In this document: one piece after another, positions 1-8,648 of the stretch | Numbering within the stretch: the first letter of the stretch is position 1 | How the letters are laid out: the number at the start of each line of letters is the position of its first letter | Source: Thermoactinomyces sp. DSM 45892 | Lineage (GTDB): Bacteria > Bacillota > Bacilli > Thermoactinomycetales > Thermoactinomycetaceae | Length of the DNA: 64,000 nt | Assembly (NCBI RefSeq): GCF_900107305.1 | Contig: NZ_FNPL01000017.1 | Location: forward strand, 1 to 64,000 | Direction of reading: 5' to 3' | Notes under the pieces: generated by a model | Seen by the model: the letters and a program-made list of their open reading frames with translations, nothing else | Database searches by the model: none | Told to the model about the DNA's origin: nothing | Position numbers and translations under genes: made by a program

Positions 1-1412
1 TAAGGTATCTTCCAGATGGAAATCTGGAGTTTATGGGGCGGATCGATCATCAAGTAAAAGTCCGCGGTTTCCGGATTGAACTTGGAGAGATTGAAGCGGC
101 TTTGCAAGAGCATCCATCTATCAAAGAAGCTGTGGTGTTGGTAAGAGAAGATGAGCCTGATGATAAGAGATTAGTAGCCTACGTAGTGGGCGCGGGAAGC
201 ACGCCAGAATGGCGGGAGCATCTCAAGGCCCAATTACCGAACTACATGGTTCCATCGCATTTTGTCGAGATGGAAACCTTACCGCTTACCTCCAATGGAA
301 AGATTGATCGAAAAGCATTACCTAGGCCAGATCGCAAGGAATCAAATGGGATCTATGTTGCACCTCGTGACCATATTGAATTTAAGCTTGTGAAAATATG
401 GCAGGATCTATTATCAGTGGACGAAGTTAGTATAACGGATGATTTCTTTTCGATTGGTGGTCATTCATTACTAGCAATTAAACTGCTAGCACAGATAAAA
501 AATGAATTTGATAAGGAAATAGAAGTTTCATCTCTATTCCAAAACACGATTCTCGAAAAGTTAGCTAGTCTAATCCGTCAAAAAACTAGTTCAGAGAAAA
601 GCTCTGGCCTTACTATCAATCTACAGGAATCAGAAAAGGATCCTTTCTTCTGTATTCATCCTGCTGGTGGAACTGTATTTTGTTATATAAAGCTAGCAAA
701 GGTCCTTGAGAGTAATTGTTCATTTTATGGTATACAGTCTCCCTATTTGGAAATGGACCCAATAAATGAAAAATCGTTAAAAGAAATTTGTAGTATCTAT
801 GTAGGGGAGATTAAACGAAAACAACCTAAAGGACCGTACAAGATCGGTGGATGGTCTGCAGGTGGTATTATTGCATATGAAATCGCCCGTCAACTACTAG
901 AACAAGGTGAGGAAGTGAGTCTTTTAGCTCTGATGGACAGTGACTTTTCTAGCTTTAGACATGAGATCACGGAAGAGGATGCCATTATACAGATCGCACA
1001 GGCTATCTTTAAAGATAGTTGGGAGAAAGTAAAAGAAGAGCTAAAAGATAAAGACATTGATACCATGTACGAATACATGTTAAACGAAGCAAAGGCTCAA
1101 GAATTATTTCCCCCTGATACCGAGAGAGAAAGGATAGAGAGGCTAGCGAAGGCTGCTTTCTTCAATACGAAAATGTTAACCGATCAAAAATTAGATTCTT
1201 ATCCTAATGAGGTCATTTATTTCAATGCTGAAGAAGGGAAAGATTTATCTATTGAATGGTCTGAGGTGTTGAAGGACAAGATCAAAATCTACAACATTCC
1301 AGGATCGCATATGGATATGATGGACTCCCCAGCAGTCGAGTTGATAGCTGAAAAGCTAGCACAAGAGATAGAACTAGCGCAGAAGGAGGTTATACCAAAC
1401 GGCGGATTATAA
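1..1412 (+). CDS. Nonribosomal peptide synthetase, C-terminal end (A-PCP-TE), 5' truncated by window
   Basis: The frame is open from base 3 and continues upstream of the window, so this is only the end of a larger synthetase. Counting from the first internal Met at 33, there is the tail of an adenylation domain (core A8 VKVRGFRIELGEIE near residues 8-21 and A10 NGKIDRKALP near 88-97). Next is a peptidyl carrier domain with the phosphopantetheine Ser145 in GGHSLL, then a thioesterase domain with GWSAGG (Ser275), an Asp in LMDSD and a His in GSHMD near the end. The terminal thioesterase means this is the last module and releases the peptide by hydrolysis or cyclisation. The product cannot be predicted because the substrate-binding pocket lies outside the window. 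A stand-alone type II thioesterase at 36848 may serve the same pathway. Confidence 0.93.
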   Translation, partial: RYLPDGNLEFMGRIDHQVKVRGFRIELGEIEAALQEHPSIKEAVVLVREDEPDDKRLVAYVVGAGSTPEWREHLKAQLPNYMVPSHFVEMETLPLTSNGKIDRKALPRPDRKESNGIYVAPRDHIEFKLVKIWQDLLSVDEVSITDDFFSIGGHSLLAIKLLAQIKNEFDKEIEVSSLFQNTILEKLASLIRQKTSSEKSSGLTINLQESEKDPFFCIHPAGGTVFCYIKLAKVLESNCSFYGIQSPYLEMDPINEKSLKEICSIYVGEIKRKQPKGPYKIGGWSAGGIIAYEIARQLLEQGEEVSLLALMDSDFSSFRHEITEEDAIIQIAQAIFKDSWEKVKEELKDKDIDTMYEYMLNEAKAQELFPPDTERERIERLAKAAFFNTKMLTDQKLDSYPNEVIYFNAEEGKDLSIEWSEVLKDKIKIYNIPGSHMDMMDSPAVELIAEKLAQEIELAQKEVIPNGGL

Positions 1413-1521
1413 AAGGAAGCGCAACGGGTTGGAATACTCGAATAGGATTCTTTACTTCTCCCAAGATAGAAGGCTATAAAATGGAATCCATCGTTCTTTA
1501 ATCAGGATAAATTTGAATCAG

Positions 1522-1565
1522 ACTGTAGACAATGTCTAACTTTAGATATTGTCTACAGTTTTTTT
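1522..1565 (+). terminator. Rho-independent terminator after the NRPS gene
   Basis: A 12-bp stem (ACTGTAGACAAT at 1522-1533 with ATTGTCTACAGT at 1548-1559), extended inside by TCTA/TAGA, is followed by a T run. It lies about 110 bp after the NRPS stop. Confidence 0.85.
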
Positions 1566-1638
1566 GTCGAGTTCTAATTGGATGCTAGGTTGGCAGCTAT
1601 CTGTAAAGAAAAAGGTGTTTTGGTCCCAGAATTTGAAT

Positions 1639-1680
1639 AAAGCAAGCAAGGTGATTCAGCAATCCCTTGCTTGCTTTTTT
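1639..1680 (+). terminator. Second strong terminator
   Basis: A 12-bp perfect stem (AAGCAAGCAAGG with CCTTGCTTGCTT) is followed by six T. The roughly 70 bp between the two terminators reads, in one frame, as a short open stretch ending KEKGVLVPEFE-stop at 1640 with no start. This may be the remnant of a lost gene. Nothing else is visible in the gap 1413-1735. Confidence 0.8.
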
Positions 1681-1735
1681 ATTGTTATACGGTATCAATG
1701 ATACTAAGGATAATAAAGAAAGAGGGTGGTACTAC

Positions 1736-1764
1736 TTGACAGTTACGTAGTTTTGATCAATAAT
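1736..1764 (+). promoter_or_regulatory. Candidate sigma-A promoter for the DUF2690 gene
   Basis: TTGACA at 1736-1741, a 17-bp spacer and AATAAT at 1759-1764, about 45 bp before the start codon. Confidence 0.5.
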
Positions 1765-1809
1765 ACAAAATATTGAAAATATTACATATTTAGGTAGCAG
1801 GAGCTATCA

Positions 1810-2304
1810 ATGGAAAAGGAGAAGATTTTCTTGAATAAAAAAATATTTTTTCTCTCTCTCGTCTATTTGTTTACGGGTAGCTTTACATCGAACCTGGAAG
1901 TGTTTGCCGAAAACCATCATTATGATGGAAAAAGCCCCTCCTACAATTATTGCGATCGTAGTGTCGAAACAAAAAGGAGCTCATATCTAAAAGGGCCTGA
2001 TAACTCTAACATTGGTATCGTAGAGTTACGATTTAGTAATGCGTGTAAAACAGCTTGGGCCAGAATCACGATGTTTACCCCCATTGCTTGGCCTTGGAAA
2101 GCGAATACATTTATAACCCGGAATACAGATGGAAAAAGGTTCAGTTGCGAATCGGCGGGAGGAAATGGGGAAGTGATTAATGGTCAGACATTTTGCTATA
2201 CTCCGATGGTGTATGATCTAGATCCTAGGACATCTTATGCTTCAGGGATGTACTATCTACCTAATAGTGGTGCTGTCTTTCACACACGTACAGACTCATA
2301 TTGA
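1810..2304 (+). CDS. Secreted DUF2690 family protein
   Basis: The 164-residue product has a lysine-rich N-terminus and a hydrophobic stretch (about residues 12-30), typical of a signal peptide ending near VFAEN. The mature part matches the DUF2690 pattern: an early Cys in YNYCDRS, then GIVELRFSNACKTAWARIT, and a further Cys pair (FSCESAGG and QTFCYTP). DUF2690 proteins are small secreted or membrane-linked proteins found mainly in actinobacteria, and their function is unknown. The ribosome site (AGCAGGAG, 1796-1803) is moderate. It has its own promoter and is separated from the NRPS gene by two terminators, so it is a single-gene unit. Confidence 0.7.
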   Translation: MEKEKIFLNKKIFFLSLVYLFTGSFTSNLEVFAENHHYDGKSPSYNYCDRSVETKRSSYLKGPDNSNIGIVELRFSNACKTAWARITMFTPIAWPWKANTFITRNTDGKRFSCESAGGNGEVINGQTFCYTPMVYDLDPRTSYASGMYYLPNSGAVFHTRTDSY

Positions 2305-2369
2305 AAAGATGGTGTAACGGACGGCAGAACCGTTCAATTTGTGAGTAATATTGTTTAGAGAAACAAAAT

Positions 2370-2402
2370 AAGCCTCTCAAGGTGGGTAGCTTTGAGAGGC
2401 TT
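2370..2402 (+). terminator. Hairpin after the DUF2690 gene
   Basis: An 11-bp perfect stem (AAGCCTCTCAA at 2370-2380 with TTGAGAGGCTT at 2392-2402) without a clear T run. It separates the DUF2690 gene from hssR. A TATAAT at 2414-2419 just after it may be the hssR -10 box. Confidence 0.5.
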
Positions 2403-2464
2403 CAAGCATTCTATATAATAGAAGAGAAGCGAAAGAAAAGGATTAAAGGGAAAAGGTGAAATCT

Positions 2465-3139
2465 ATGATTCATATCTTAATCGCAGATGATGATGCTCAT
2501 ATTTGCGAACTGATTCGATTTCATCTCCAAAAAGAAGGGATGAACGTATGGGAAGCTGGAGATGGAGAGACGGCAATCAAGATCCTAGAGAAACAGCAGA
2601 TTCATTTAGCGATTATCGATTTGATGATGCCTAAAAAAAATGGGTATGAGCTGTGTAAAGAGATACGGGATTATTATGATATCCCTGTCATTATGCTGAC
2701 AGCGAAGGATCAGTTGCAGGATAAAGAAAAAGGGTTTGAGAGTGGGACAGATGACTATATTGTCAAGCCGTTCGAGCCTAGGGAGGTACTATTTCGGGTA
2801 AAGGCGCTGCTTCGTCGGTATTCGATGGTTCACTCGGACGTCATTACGATTGGCGAAACGATGGTGGATCGAAAAAGTTATGAGGTTCTGTGCAAGGGGA
2901 ACTCTGTCATTCTTCCATTGAAGGAGTTTGAACTATTATCTCAGCTAGCTAGTTATCCCAATCGGGTTTTTACTAGGGATGAATTAATTCAATTGGTATG
3001 GGGCTACGACTTTGTAGGGGATATTCGGACCGTTGATGTACATATAAAGCGTTTGCGTGAGCGATTTGAATCTAAGGCAGACGATTTTACTATTAAAACC
3101 GTACGTGGGATTGGGTACAAAATGGAGGTCAGATCCTAG
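2465..3139 (+). CDS. hssR: Haem response regulator HssR
   Basis: OmpR/PhoB-type response regulator. The receiver domain has the acidic pocket near residue 8 (IADDD), the phospho-acceptor Asp in IIDLMMP and the Lys of DDYIVKPFEP. The C-terminal winged helix has the typical WGYDFVGDIRTVDVHIKRLR run. It closely resembles Staphylococcus aureus HssR as I remember it, including the shared run YDIPVIMLTA followed by SGTDDY and KPFE. Starting at ATG 2465 behind AAAGGTG gives 224 residues, the length of that HssR; GTG 2456 is an alternative. It is translationally coupled to hssS. In S. aureus and B. anthracis HssR activates hrtAB when haem accumulates, and the cluster here fits the same role. Confidence 0.88.
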   Translation: MIHILIADDDAHICELIRFHLQKEGMNVWEAGDGETAIKILEKQQIHLAIIDLMMPKKNGYELCKEIRDYYDIPVIMLTAKDQLQDKEKGFESGTDDYIVKPFEPREVLFRVKALLRRYSMVHSDVITIGETMVDRKSYEVLCKGNSVILPLKEFELLSQLASYPNRVFTRDELIQLVWGYDFVGDIRTVDVHIKRLRERFESKADDFTIKTVRGIGYKMEVRS

Positions 3140-4524
3140 TGAAGACGCTCTATTCTCGATTTACCATCACAACGATCTGCATCATGATAGTGAGTGGGTT
3201 CGTTGCTTTTTTAGGAAGTAATCTCTATTACCAGATAAAGTTAAAATCGTTTAATGATCAAAAGATTACCCAGATGACTCAAACCATTGTTTCATTTCAT
3301 CGTGATAATCCCGGAATCCAATTAGATAAATATCTGCAACATATTTCTCAATTAGGTTATCAGATTGCCTTATTCGATGAACGAAAAGAACCAACCTTTT
3401 TTGGAAAGGCTTTTCGGATGAATCATCTATCCTCTACTACGATCGATCAGGTTTTACAGGGAGAGGTATATCACGGAATCGAACAGTTTCCTAAAGAGGC
3501 ATTTGTAACGGGCTTCTTTGATGATGAATTGCGAAACACGATTGGTATGCCAATTGAATTAGATGGGAAAAAACAAGCGGTGTTTCTCCGCCCTGATATT
3601 GGCTACCAATTCGGGGAGATGCGTATCTTTTTTGCTGTTTTGATCGCCCTTATTATTGGATTAAGTGTTCTATTTGTTTTGATCAGTACGCATTATGTGG
3701 TAAAACCAATTAGGGACTTGACACGTGCTACCAAATTAGTAGCACAGGGCGAATATGATCTCTATTTGCCGATCCAGCGTAAAGATGAAATCGGAAGATT
3801 GGCTTGTACCTTCTCCCAGATGGCGCAAAGTGTGAAAAATCTAGATGAAATGAGGCAAGAATTTGTTTCCAATGTGTCCCACGAGATCCAATCTCCACTC
3901 ACTTCGATTCAAGGTTTTACGAAAACCCTGCAGACGGAGGATTTGACTAGAGAGCAGCAACAGCGCTATTTAGAGATTGTCGGGAGTGAAAGCCATCGGC
4001 TATCTGTATTAAGCAAACAATTGTTAACCCTGGCATCATTGGATAAAGAAGGGGGAGCCATAGAGAAAACGGCTTTCGATCTAGCTGAGCAGATCAAGCA
4101 AGTGATCTTTATGACCGAATGGCAATGGAGAGAAAAGGATCTAACCATTGAGATGGAACTCCCTCATACGATGATTCATGCGGATCCCAAATTGCTTTAC
4201 CAAGTGTGGAGTAATTTGATTACCAATAGTGTAAAGTTCACTGATTCAAACGGTACCGTTATCGTAAAAATGTACACATCTAATTCCGATCAAAAAGAGG
4301 TACAAGTGTTGATTGCGGATACAGGAATCGGGATACCTAGTGAAAACTTGCCCTATATTTTTGATCGCTTTTACAAGGTAGATGCAGCGCGGACTAGAAA
4401 TGAACAAGGTACTGGACTTGGGCTTGCTATTACCAAGAAGATTGTAGAGATGCATGGGGGTTCGATTGAGGTTACGAGTCAGGAAGGAAAAGGAACTCAA
4501 TTTCTCATCCGGCTTCCTATGTAA
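3139..4524 (+). CDS. hssS: Haem sensor histidine kinase HssS
   Basis: GTG start overlapping the hssR stop. The 461-residue protein has an N-terminal membrane helix (about 11-31), a roughly 130-residue extracytoplasmic sensor with the HssS-like runs FFGKAF, VTGFFDDE and FLRPDIG, and a second helix (about 165-187). A HAMP linker follows, then a HisKA domain with His248 in NVSHEIQSPL and an ATPase domain with N (LITNSVKFT), G1 (DTGIGIP) and G2 (GTGLGLAI) boxes. It would sense membrane-associated haem stress and phosphorylate HssR. The HisKA box reads HEIQSPL rather than the commoner HEIKTPL; the His and Glu are intact. Confidence 0.88.
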   Translation: MKTLYSRFTITTICIMIVSGFVAFLGSNLYYQIKLKSFNDQKITQMTQTIVSFHRDNPGIQLDKYLQHISQLGYQIALFDERKEPTFFGKAFRMNHLSSTTIDQVLQGEVYHGIEQFPKEAFVTGFFDDELRNTIGMPIELDGKKQAVFLRPDIGYQFGEMRIFFAVLIALIIGLSVLFVLISTHYVVKPIRDLTRATKLVAQGEYDLYLPIQRKDEIGRLACTFSQMAQSVKNLDEMRQEFVSNVSHEIQSPLTSIQGFTKTLQTEDLTREQQQRYLEIVGSESHRLSVLSKQLLTLASLDKEGGAIEKTAFDLAEQIKQVIFMTEWQWREKDLTIEMELPHTMIHADPKLLYQVWSNLITNSVKFTDSNGTVIVKMYTSNSDQKEVQVLIADTGIGIPSENLPYIFDRFYKVDAARTRNEQGTGLGLAITKKIVEMHGGSIEVTSQEGKGTQFLIRLPM

Positions 4525-4530
4525 TTTTTT

Positions 4531-4563
4531 ATTCATTAGGTGTTCATAATTCGCATTTATAAT
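4531..4563 (+). promoter_or_regulatory. Candidate HssR box and promoter in front of hrtB
   Basis: Two half-sites ATTCATTAG (4531) and GTTCATAAT (4542) repeat with an 11-bp period. This resembles the GTTCATATT direct repeat with a 2-nt gap that I recall as the HssR site before S. aureus hrtAB. TATAAT follows at 4558-4563, and the repeat covers the -35 position, as expected for an activator site that replaces a weak -35. Confidence 0.6.
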
Positions 4564-4598
4564 AGAGCCAGATAGTTGAGATAGAGGAGGAAATCAAG

Positions 4599-5702
4599 AT
4601 GTTTCTGGCTCTGAGAGAAATCAAATATTCGAAACTACGTTTCTTGCTCATTAGTATCATCATGATTCTGATCACGTGGTTAGTGTTCCTTATATCGGGC
4701 TTAGCGAATGGATTATCTTCTGAAAATGCTTCTTCCTTTCAACATATAGAAGCAACTCATTTTATCGTTCAGCCTAATGCAGATAAGAAATTAAATCGAT
4801 CTCGAATCACAGAAGACAAATGGGTTGAGATTCAAAAGCTTTCTAAGCCTGGAGAAGTAACACCATTTGGTCAAAAAATGCTCTCGATCGTGAAGCAAGG
4901 AACAGATAGCAAGGTTGATATTGCTGTCTTTGCTACGGATGCAAATGGATTCCTAGCCCCTGAGGTCATAGAAGGGAAAAAGCTACGGAATGATGCTAAA
5001 AATGAAGTGGTTATCGATCAATCCCTTCGTAAGAAAGGGATTCAAATAGGTGATTGGATAGAGGACCCCGATACCAACCAAAAGTGGCAGGTAGTTGGTT
5101 TTACAACAGGGCAGATGTATAGTCATTCCCCTGTCGTGTTTATGAACCTGCATGATTGGAGGTCCATTGCGATGAAGCAAACTGCTGAAACAACAACCTA
5201 TTATAATGCTATTTCTGTAAAAATGGATTCGTCCAACATGAATGCACTACGAAGCAAAGTAAAAGATATCGACGTCATTACCAAGGAGGATGCCCTGCAA
5301 AATATCCCAGGATATAAAGAAGAGCAAAGTACATTAAATATGATGATGGTATTCTTATTTGTTATCGCTTCATTTGTGCAAGCTGTGTTTTTCTATGTTA
5401 TCACTCTACAAAAAACAAGCATGTATGGCGTTTTAAAAGCCATCGGGGCGAGTACAGCACAGCTCACACGAAGTCTAGTGGCACAGATGTTAGTGATTAT
5501 TACACTGGTCATATTGTGTAGCATAGGACTTTCTTACGGTGCCCAGGCTCTGATTTCATCCAGTGTCCCATTCCAATTAGAAGTCAGAACGATCGCTTTG
5601 TTCTCTGGACTGTTTTTCGTTGTTTCAATCATCGGATCTCTGTTATCGCTCTATCAGATATTGAAAATTGATGCAGTCGAAGCAATTGGGAGGGTGGAAT
5701 AA
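4599..5702 (+). CDS. hrtB: Haem efflux permease HrtB (FtsX-like ABC permease)
   Basis: The 367-residue protein has one N-terminal helix (about 15-37, ending LISGLANGL as in HrtB), a roughly 200-residue extracytoplasmic domain and three C-terminal helices (about 245-268, 290-312 and 325-348). This is the MacB/FtsX layout. It sits between hssS and an ATPase whose ATG overlaps its stop, so the two would be co-translated. The expected role is removing excess haem from the membrane together with HrtA. The ribosome site GAGGAGG precedes ATG 4599. Confidence 0.85.
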   Translation: MFLALREIKYSKLRFLLISIIMILITWLVFLISGLANGLSSENASSFQHIEATHFIVQPNADKKLNRSRITEDKWVEIQKLSKPGEVTPFGQKMLSIVKQGTDSKVDIAVFATDANGFLAPEVIEGKKLRNDAKNEVVIDQSLRKKGIQIGDWIEDPDTNQKWQVVGFTTGQMYSHSPVVFMNLHDWRSIAMKQTAETTTYYNAISVKMDSSNMNALRSKVKDIDVITKEDALQNIPGYKEEQSTLNMMMVFLFVIASFVQAVFFYVITLQKTSMYGVLKAIGASTAQLTRSLVAQMLVIITLVILCSIGLSYGAQALISSSVPFQLEVRTIALFSGLFFVVSIIGSLLSLYQILKIDAVEAIGRVE

Positions 5703-6394
5703 TGAGTGGAAAAGTCGTGTTAGAGAATATCAGCAAATGGTATGGAGAAGGTACTACATTCGTTAAAGCAGTGGATCAAGTCTCCCTCCATGTACAAAAA
5801 GGGGAGTTTGTCGCGATCATCGGCCCATCGGGTTCAGGGAAAAGTACCTTATTATCGATTATGGGCGCTTTACTCTCCCCTAGCGAAGGTCGCTTTCTCC
5901 TCGATAATCAAGATGTTACGAAACTAACTAAAAAGGAGATGGCACAGGTTCGTTTAGAGAAAATCGGGTTTATCTTTCAATCCTCTAATCTCGTTTCGTT
6001 CTTATCCGTACGAGACCAATTACTGCTTGTGTCCAAGTTAGCGGGAAAGAAAGAGAAAGAAGCCAAACAAAAATCAGATCAATTACTTGAACAAATGGGC
6101 TTGTTTCATCGCCGAAACCATTATCCAGAGCAGTTATCAGGTGGAGAGAAGCAGCGTGTTGCCATTGCTCGTGCGTGGATGAACGATCCCGAATTGATCC
6201 TTGCTGACGAACCCACCGCCAGCCTTGACTCCAAACGCGGCCGAAATATCGTCGAAATGATTGCCGAGGAAGTAAAGTCGCGAGGCAAATCGGCCATTAT
6301 GGTCACTCATGATGAACGAGTACTTGATCTATGTGACCGGGTGTTGATGATTAAGGATGGACAATTAAGTGAGCGTGTTACCGCTCATGTATAA
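5702..6394 (+). CDS. hrtA: Haem efflux ATPase HrtA
   Basis: 230-residue ABC ATPase of the MacB/LolD type. Walker A is GPSGSGKST (about 41-49), the Q loop is [10 protein letters not shown], the signature is QLSGGEKQR, Walker B is [12 protein letters not shown] and the H loop is MVTHD. ATG overlaps the hrtB stop (TAATG). It powers HrtB. In S. aureus hrtAB is divergent from hssRS, whereas here all four genes run in one direction, with an inducible promoter inside the cluster before hrtB. Confidence 0.87.
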   Translation: MSGKVVLENISKWYGEGTTFVKAVDQVSLHVQKGEFVAIIGPSGSGKSTLLSIMGALLSPSEGRFLLDNQDVTKLTKKEMAQVRLEKIGFIFQSSNLVSFLSVRDQLLLVSKLAGKKEKEAKQKSDQLLEQMGLFHRRNHYPEQLSGGEKQRVAIARAWMNDPELILADEPTASLDSKRGRNIVEMIAEEVKSRGKSAIMVTHDERVLDLCDRVLMIKDGQLSERVTAHV

Positions 6395-6582
6395 ATAAAC
6401 GGGCTTGTTGATCAACCTCACTAAGATGCCAATCCAATCCATTTTCCTTACAAATAAGTAAGCATAATGTAAGCTTGATCGATTCATTCATGATGTTTGT
6501 TTCCTATACAATAACGTCTATAAAGTAAGAGTATCTGATCTTCAATCGGATCACATCTTTGACATGTGAGGAGACATCATAA

Positions 6583-7158
6583 ATGAAAAAATGGATTGGT
6601 ATCGGATTAGCAATCGCTATTTTACTTGGAGTTCTATCCGGTTGCTCATTATTCGGAAAAAAAGCAAATGGATTTGTATTATTCGGAACAAAAGATCAAG
6701 TAGAGGCAATGGTAAGTAAATATAAGAAGGAGTTAAAAGAAACAGATGTATATACAGCGAAGCTTACAACACTAGGAAGTAAAAAGGTCCTTGTCCTAAC
6801 CAAGAAAAATGGTGAAGCACTTGTTAAGAAAGCATTATTGAAAAAAATCGATAACAATAATGACATAAAGGCAATTGAACAGCTACCAACTATCACAGCA
6901 GGACAAGGTATATTATTTGCTCAAGATAAAGTAGAAAATGCCATCATCGATGGTGCCAAATTCAAGTATGAAGGTAACATCATCATTGGAGATGAGCGCC
7001 TCTATGCTGATATGTATGCGATTGTGGACGAAGCAACGTTTACAAAAATGAAGGGCGAAGAGAAGTCTGTGGGTGTATTAAAATTTGATAGGGATCCTAG
7101 TAAAGATTTTCCGAATAAAAATGGAGTAGAAGCATCGTTATTGGTTACGATGAAATAA
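6583..7158 (+). CDS. Lipoprotein of unknown function
   Basis: 191 residues with an N-terminal Lys pair, a hydrophobic stretch and the lipobox LSGC (Cys21), so it is probably anchored outside the membrane. The rest is Lys-rich, soluble and without Cys. I do not recognise a family. It follows hrtA after a 188-bp gap with a good ribosome site (TGAGGAG), so it probably has its own promoter. A link to haem handling is possible from position only. Confidence 0.7.
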   Translation: MKKWIGIGLAIAILLGVLSGCSLFGKKANGFVLFGTKDQVEAMVSKYKKELKETDVYTAKLTTLGSKKVLVLTKKNGEALVKKALLKKIDNNNDIKAIEQLPTITAGQGILFAQDKVENAIIDGAKFKYEGNIIIGDERLYADMYAIVDEATFTKMKGEEKSVGVLKFDRDPSKDFPNKNGVEASLLVTMK

Positions 7159-7249
7159 AAAGCAAATCACAACTGCTTTGGTAATTACCTTGCAATAACG
7201 AGATATTTCTTTTTCCTGATTTGGATAGTAGCTTGTCTCTTAAATGCGA

Positions 7250-7287
7250 AAGCAAGGAGTTCTAGACTATAGAACTCCTTGCTTTTT
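7250..7287 (+). terminator. Terminator after the lipoprotein gene
   Basis: A 15-bp perfect stem (7250-7264 with 7270-7284) followed by TTTTT. It lies between the lipoprotein gene and the oppositely oriented ger operon. Confidence 0.85.
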
Positions 7288-7335
7288 GATGTGAAACTAC
7301 TAAATGGAATGCAGGTTCTAATATGTAAGGTATCC

Positions 7336-7539
7336 TCATAGAGAGATCCAATCAATGAATCTAGAAATCCAATGATGGGGGTCAAACTTCCTTTCTAAGA
7401 AAAGGCTTATCCAATAGGCGAAACCGATCAAGACGATTATCACGTATAACGTAATCTCTTTCTTGCTTGTTTTTTGTTTCACCATCACGAAGATACTGGC
7501 TGTCAAAGCTACTGCAATAAAAAGGGTAAACCATATCAT
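7336..7539 (-). CDS. Small membrane protein at the end of the ger operon
   Basis: 67 residues with two hydrophobic segments (about 2-20 and 29-48). Its ATG overlaps the gerAB-like stop by 4 bp (ATGA), so it is translated with the germination operon. Small membrane proteins are often attached to ger receptor operons and may tune receptor function. I do not recognise this one. Confidence 0.6.
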   Translation of the reverse strand: MIWFTLFIAVALTASIFVMVKQKTSKKEITLYVIIVLIGFAYWISLFLERKFDPHHWISRFIDWISL

Positions 7540-8648
7540 GATTGAGGACTAACCGCCTTTCGTTTCGCCTTACCTTTTTTCATCCATGTTACGAAAAGGA
7601 AAAGCAAAGGGAAAAGGACAGCAAAAGGGAGCATATATTGAAAGTAGTATTCTCTGTTAAATACTATATTCTCTAGAATGTTATCAAATGCTAGTGAAAG
7701 TCCAGACACTAATAAGACAAGAGAAATGGCAATCCATGATCGATTTTTCACTTGAAACAGTTGGCACAATCCAGATACTGCACAATAATAAGTGATGCTT
7801 AGCTTAATAAAAACAATAATAAGCAAAATAAGGGCAATCGTTGATTCTAGATGCTCGAAAAAATTTCCAATGTGTATCTCTTGCACAATGACAAACATAG
7901 AGTAAGTTTCATGGGATGCCTGGGTAATGCTAAGTACCCCTATTGTGAAAAAAACACCTACACTTAGTAATAACGCAGCAACAACATTGGCTAAAATAAA
8001 CGTTCCTTTGATTTTGTTTCGGCTATTGACATATGGAAATAGCATGGCCAATAAAAAAGCTTCCATAAAAGGGAAACTAAATATGGACCTAGTCTCTTTC
8101 ATTGTCGCCCATATATTCATCCGAAACACTCCCTGAAAGCGCTCCCAATCCCACTCATAAAGAGCAATACAAAAAATAGCGATAAATGTCACTGTAACAA
8201 GAGGAAACAAAAATTCTGCTGATCTAGCAATCGTTTCGATGCCCTTTATGACAGCGTAACAAACAACGATAAGAAACATGACATGAAATACAGATATGGG
8301 CGTACGTGGCATGAGATTTATTTTCATGAAATCCCCTAGATTTCGAGTGACAAGAGACGAAAGATGAATAAAATACCCAATATATAATAGTGCAATCAAT
8401 CTCCCTAATCCTTTTCCAGCTACTTGAATACAGATTTGGATTAGGGTACTTCCCGGATAATAGCTCATAAGTTTTACCCAGAGAAGGGATAATGGGACAC
8501 TCGCTATTCCTGCCCATAAAGGAGGAATCCAGGCATCTTGTTTTGCGATAGAAATGAGACCACCAATGAAAAATAAAAATGATGTTCCTAACAAAAAAAC
8601 AAGTGTTAGTATAAAAAATTGCCATGTGCTAATTCGAGCTGTTTCCAT
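7536..8648 (-). CDS. Spore germination permease subunit (GerAB family)
   Basis: About ten hydrophobic helices, PF03845-type (APC superfamily), 370 residues from the chosen start. Upstream in-frame ATGs exist, but the start METARISTWQFF is preceded by GGGGGAAA at good spacing and matches the usual GerAB beginning. The gene start overlaps the end of the GerAC gene. The B subunit sits in the inner spore membrane and is thought to bind the germinant. Order in the operon is A, C, B, small protein; the A-C-B arrangement differs from A-B-C in B. subtilis gerA. Confidence 0.88.
   Translation of the reverse strand: METARISTWQFFILTLVFLLGTSFLFFIGGLISIAKQDAWIPPLWAGIASVPLSLLWVKLMSYYPGSTLIQICIQVAGKGLGRLIALLYIGYFIHLSSLVTRNLGDFMKINLMPRTPISVFHVMFLIVVCYAVIKGIETIARSAEFLFPLVTVTFIAIFCIALYEWDWERFQGVFRMNIWATMKETRSIFSFPFMEAFLLAMLFPYVNSRNKIKGTFILANVVAALLLSVGVFFTIGVLSITQASHETYSMFVIVQEIHIGNFFEHLESTIALILLIIVFIKLSITYYCAVSGLCQLFQVKNRSWIAISLVLLVSGLSLAFDNILENIVFNREYYFQYMLPFAVLFPLLFLFVTWMKKGKAKRKAVSPQS

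Noticed and set aside
1522..1565. GATATTGTCTACAG here resembles the reverse complement of the sequence before the Rec1/sigK border (GTCTACAATATC), a possible attL1
   Set aside because: Only about eight contiguous bases match, the sequence is a complete terminator, and no sigK coding sequence lies beside it.
7336..7385. A minus-strand frame at 7185-7385
   Set aside because: It overlaps a terminator and the small ger-operon gene, with no ribosome site.
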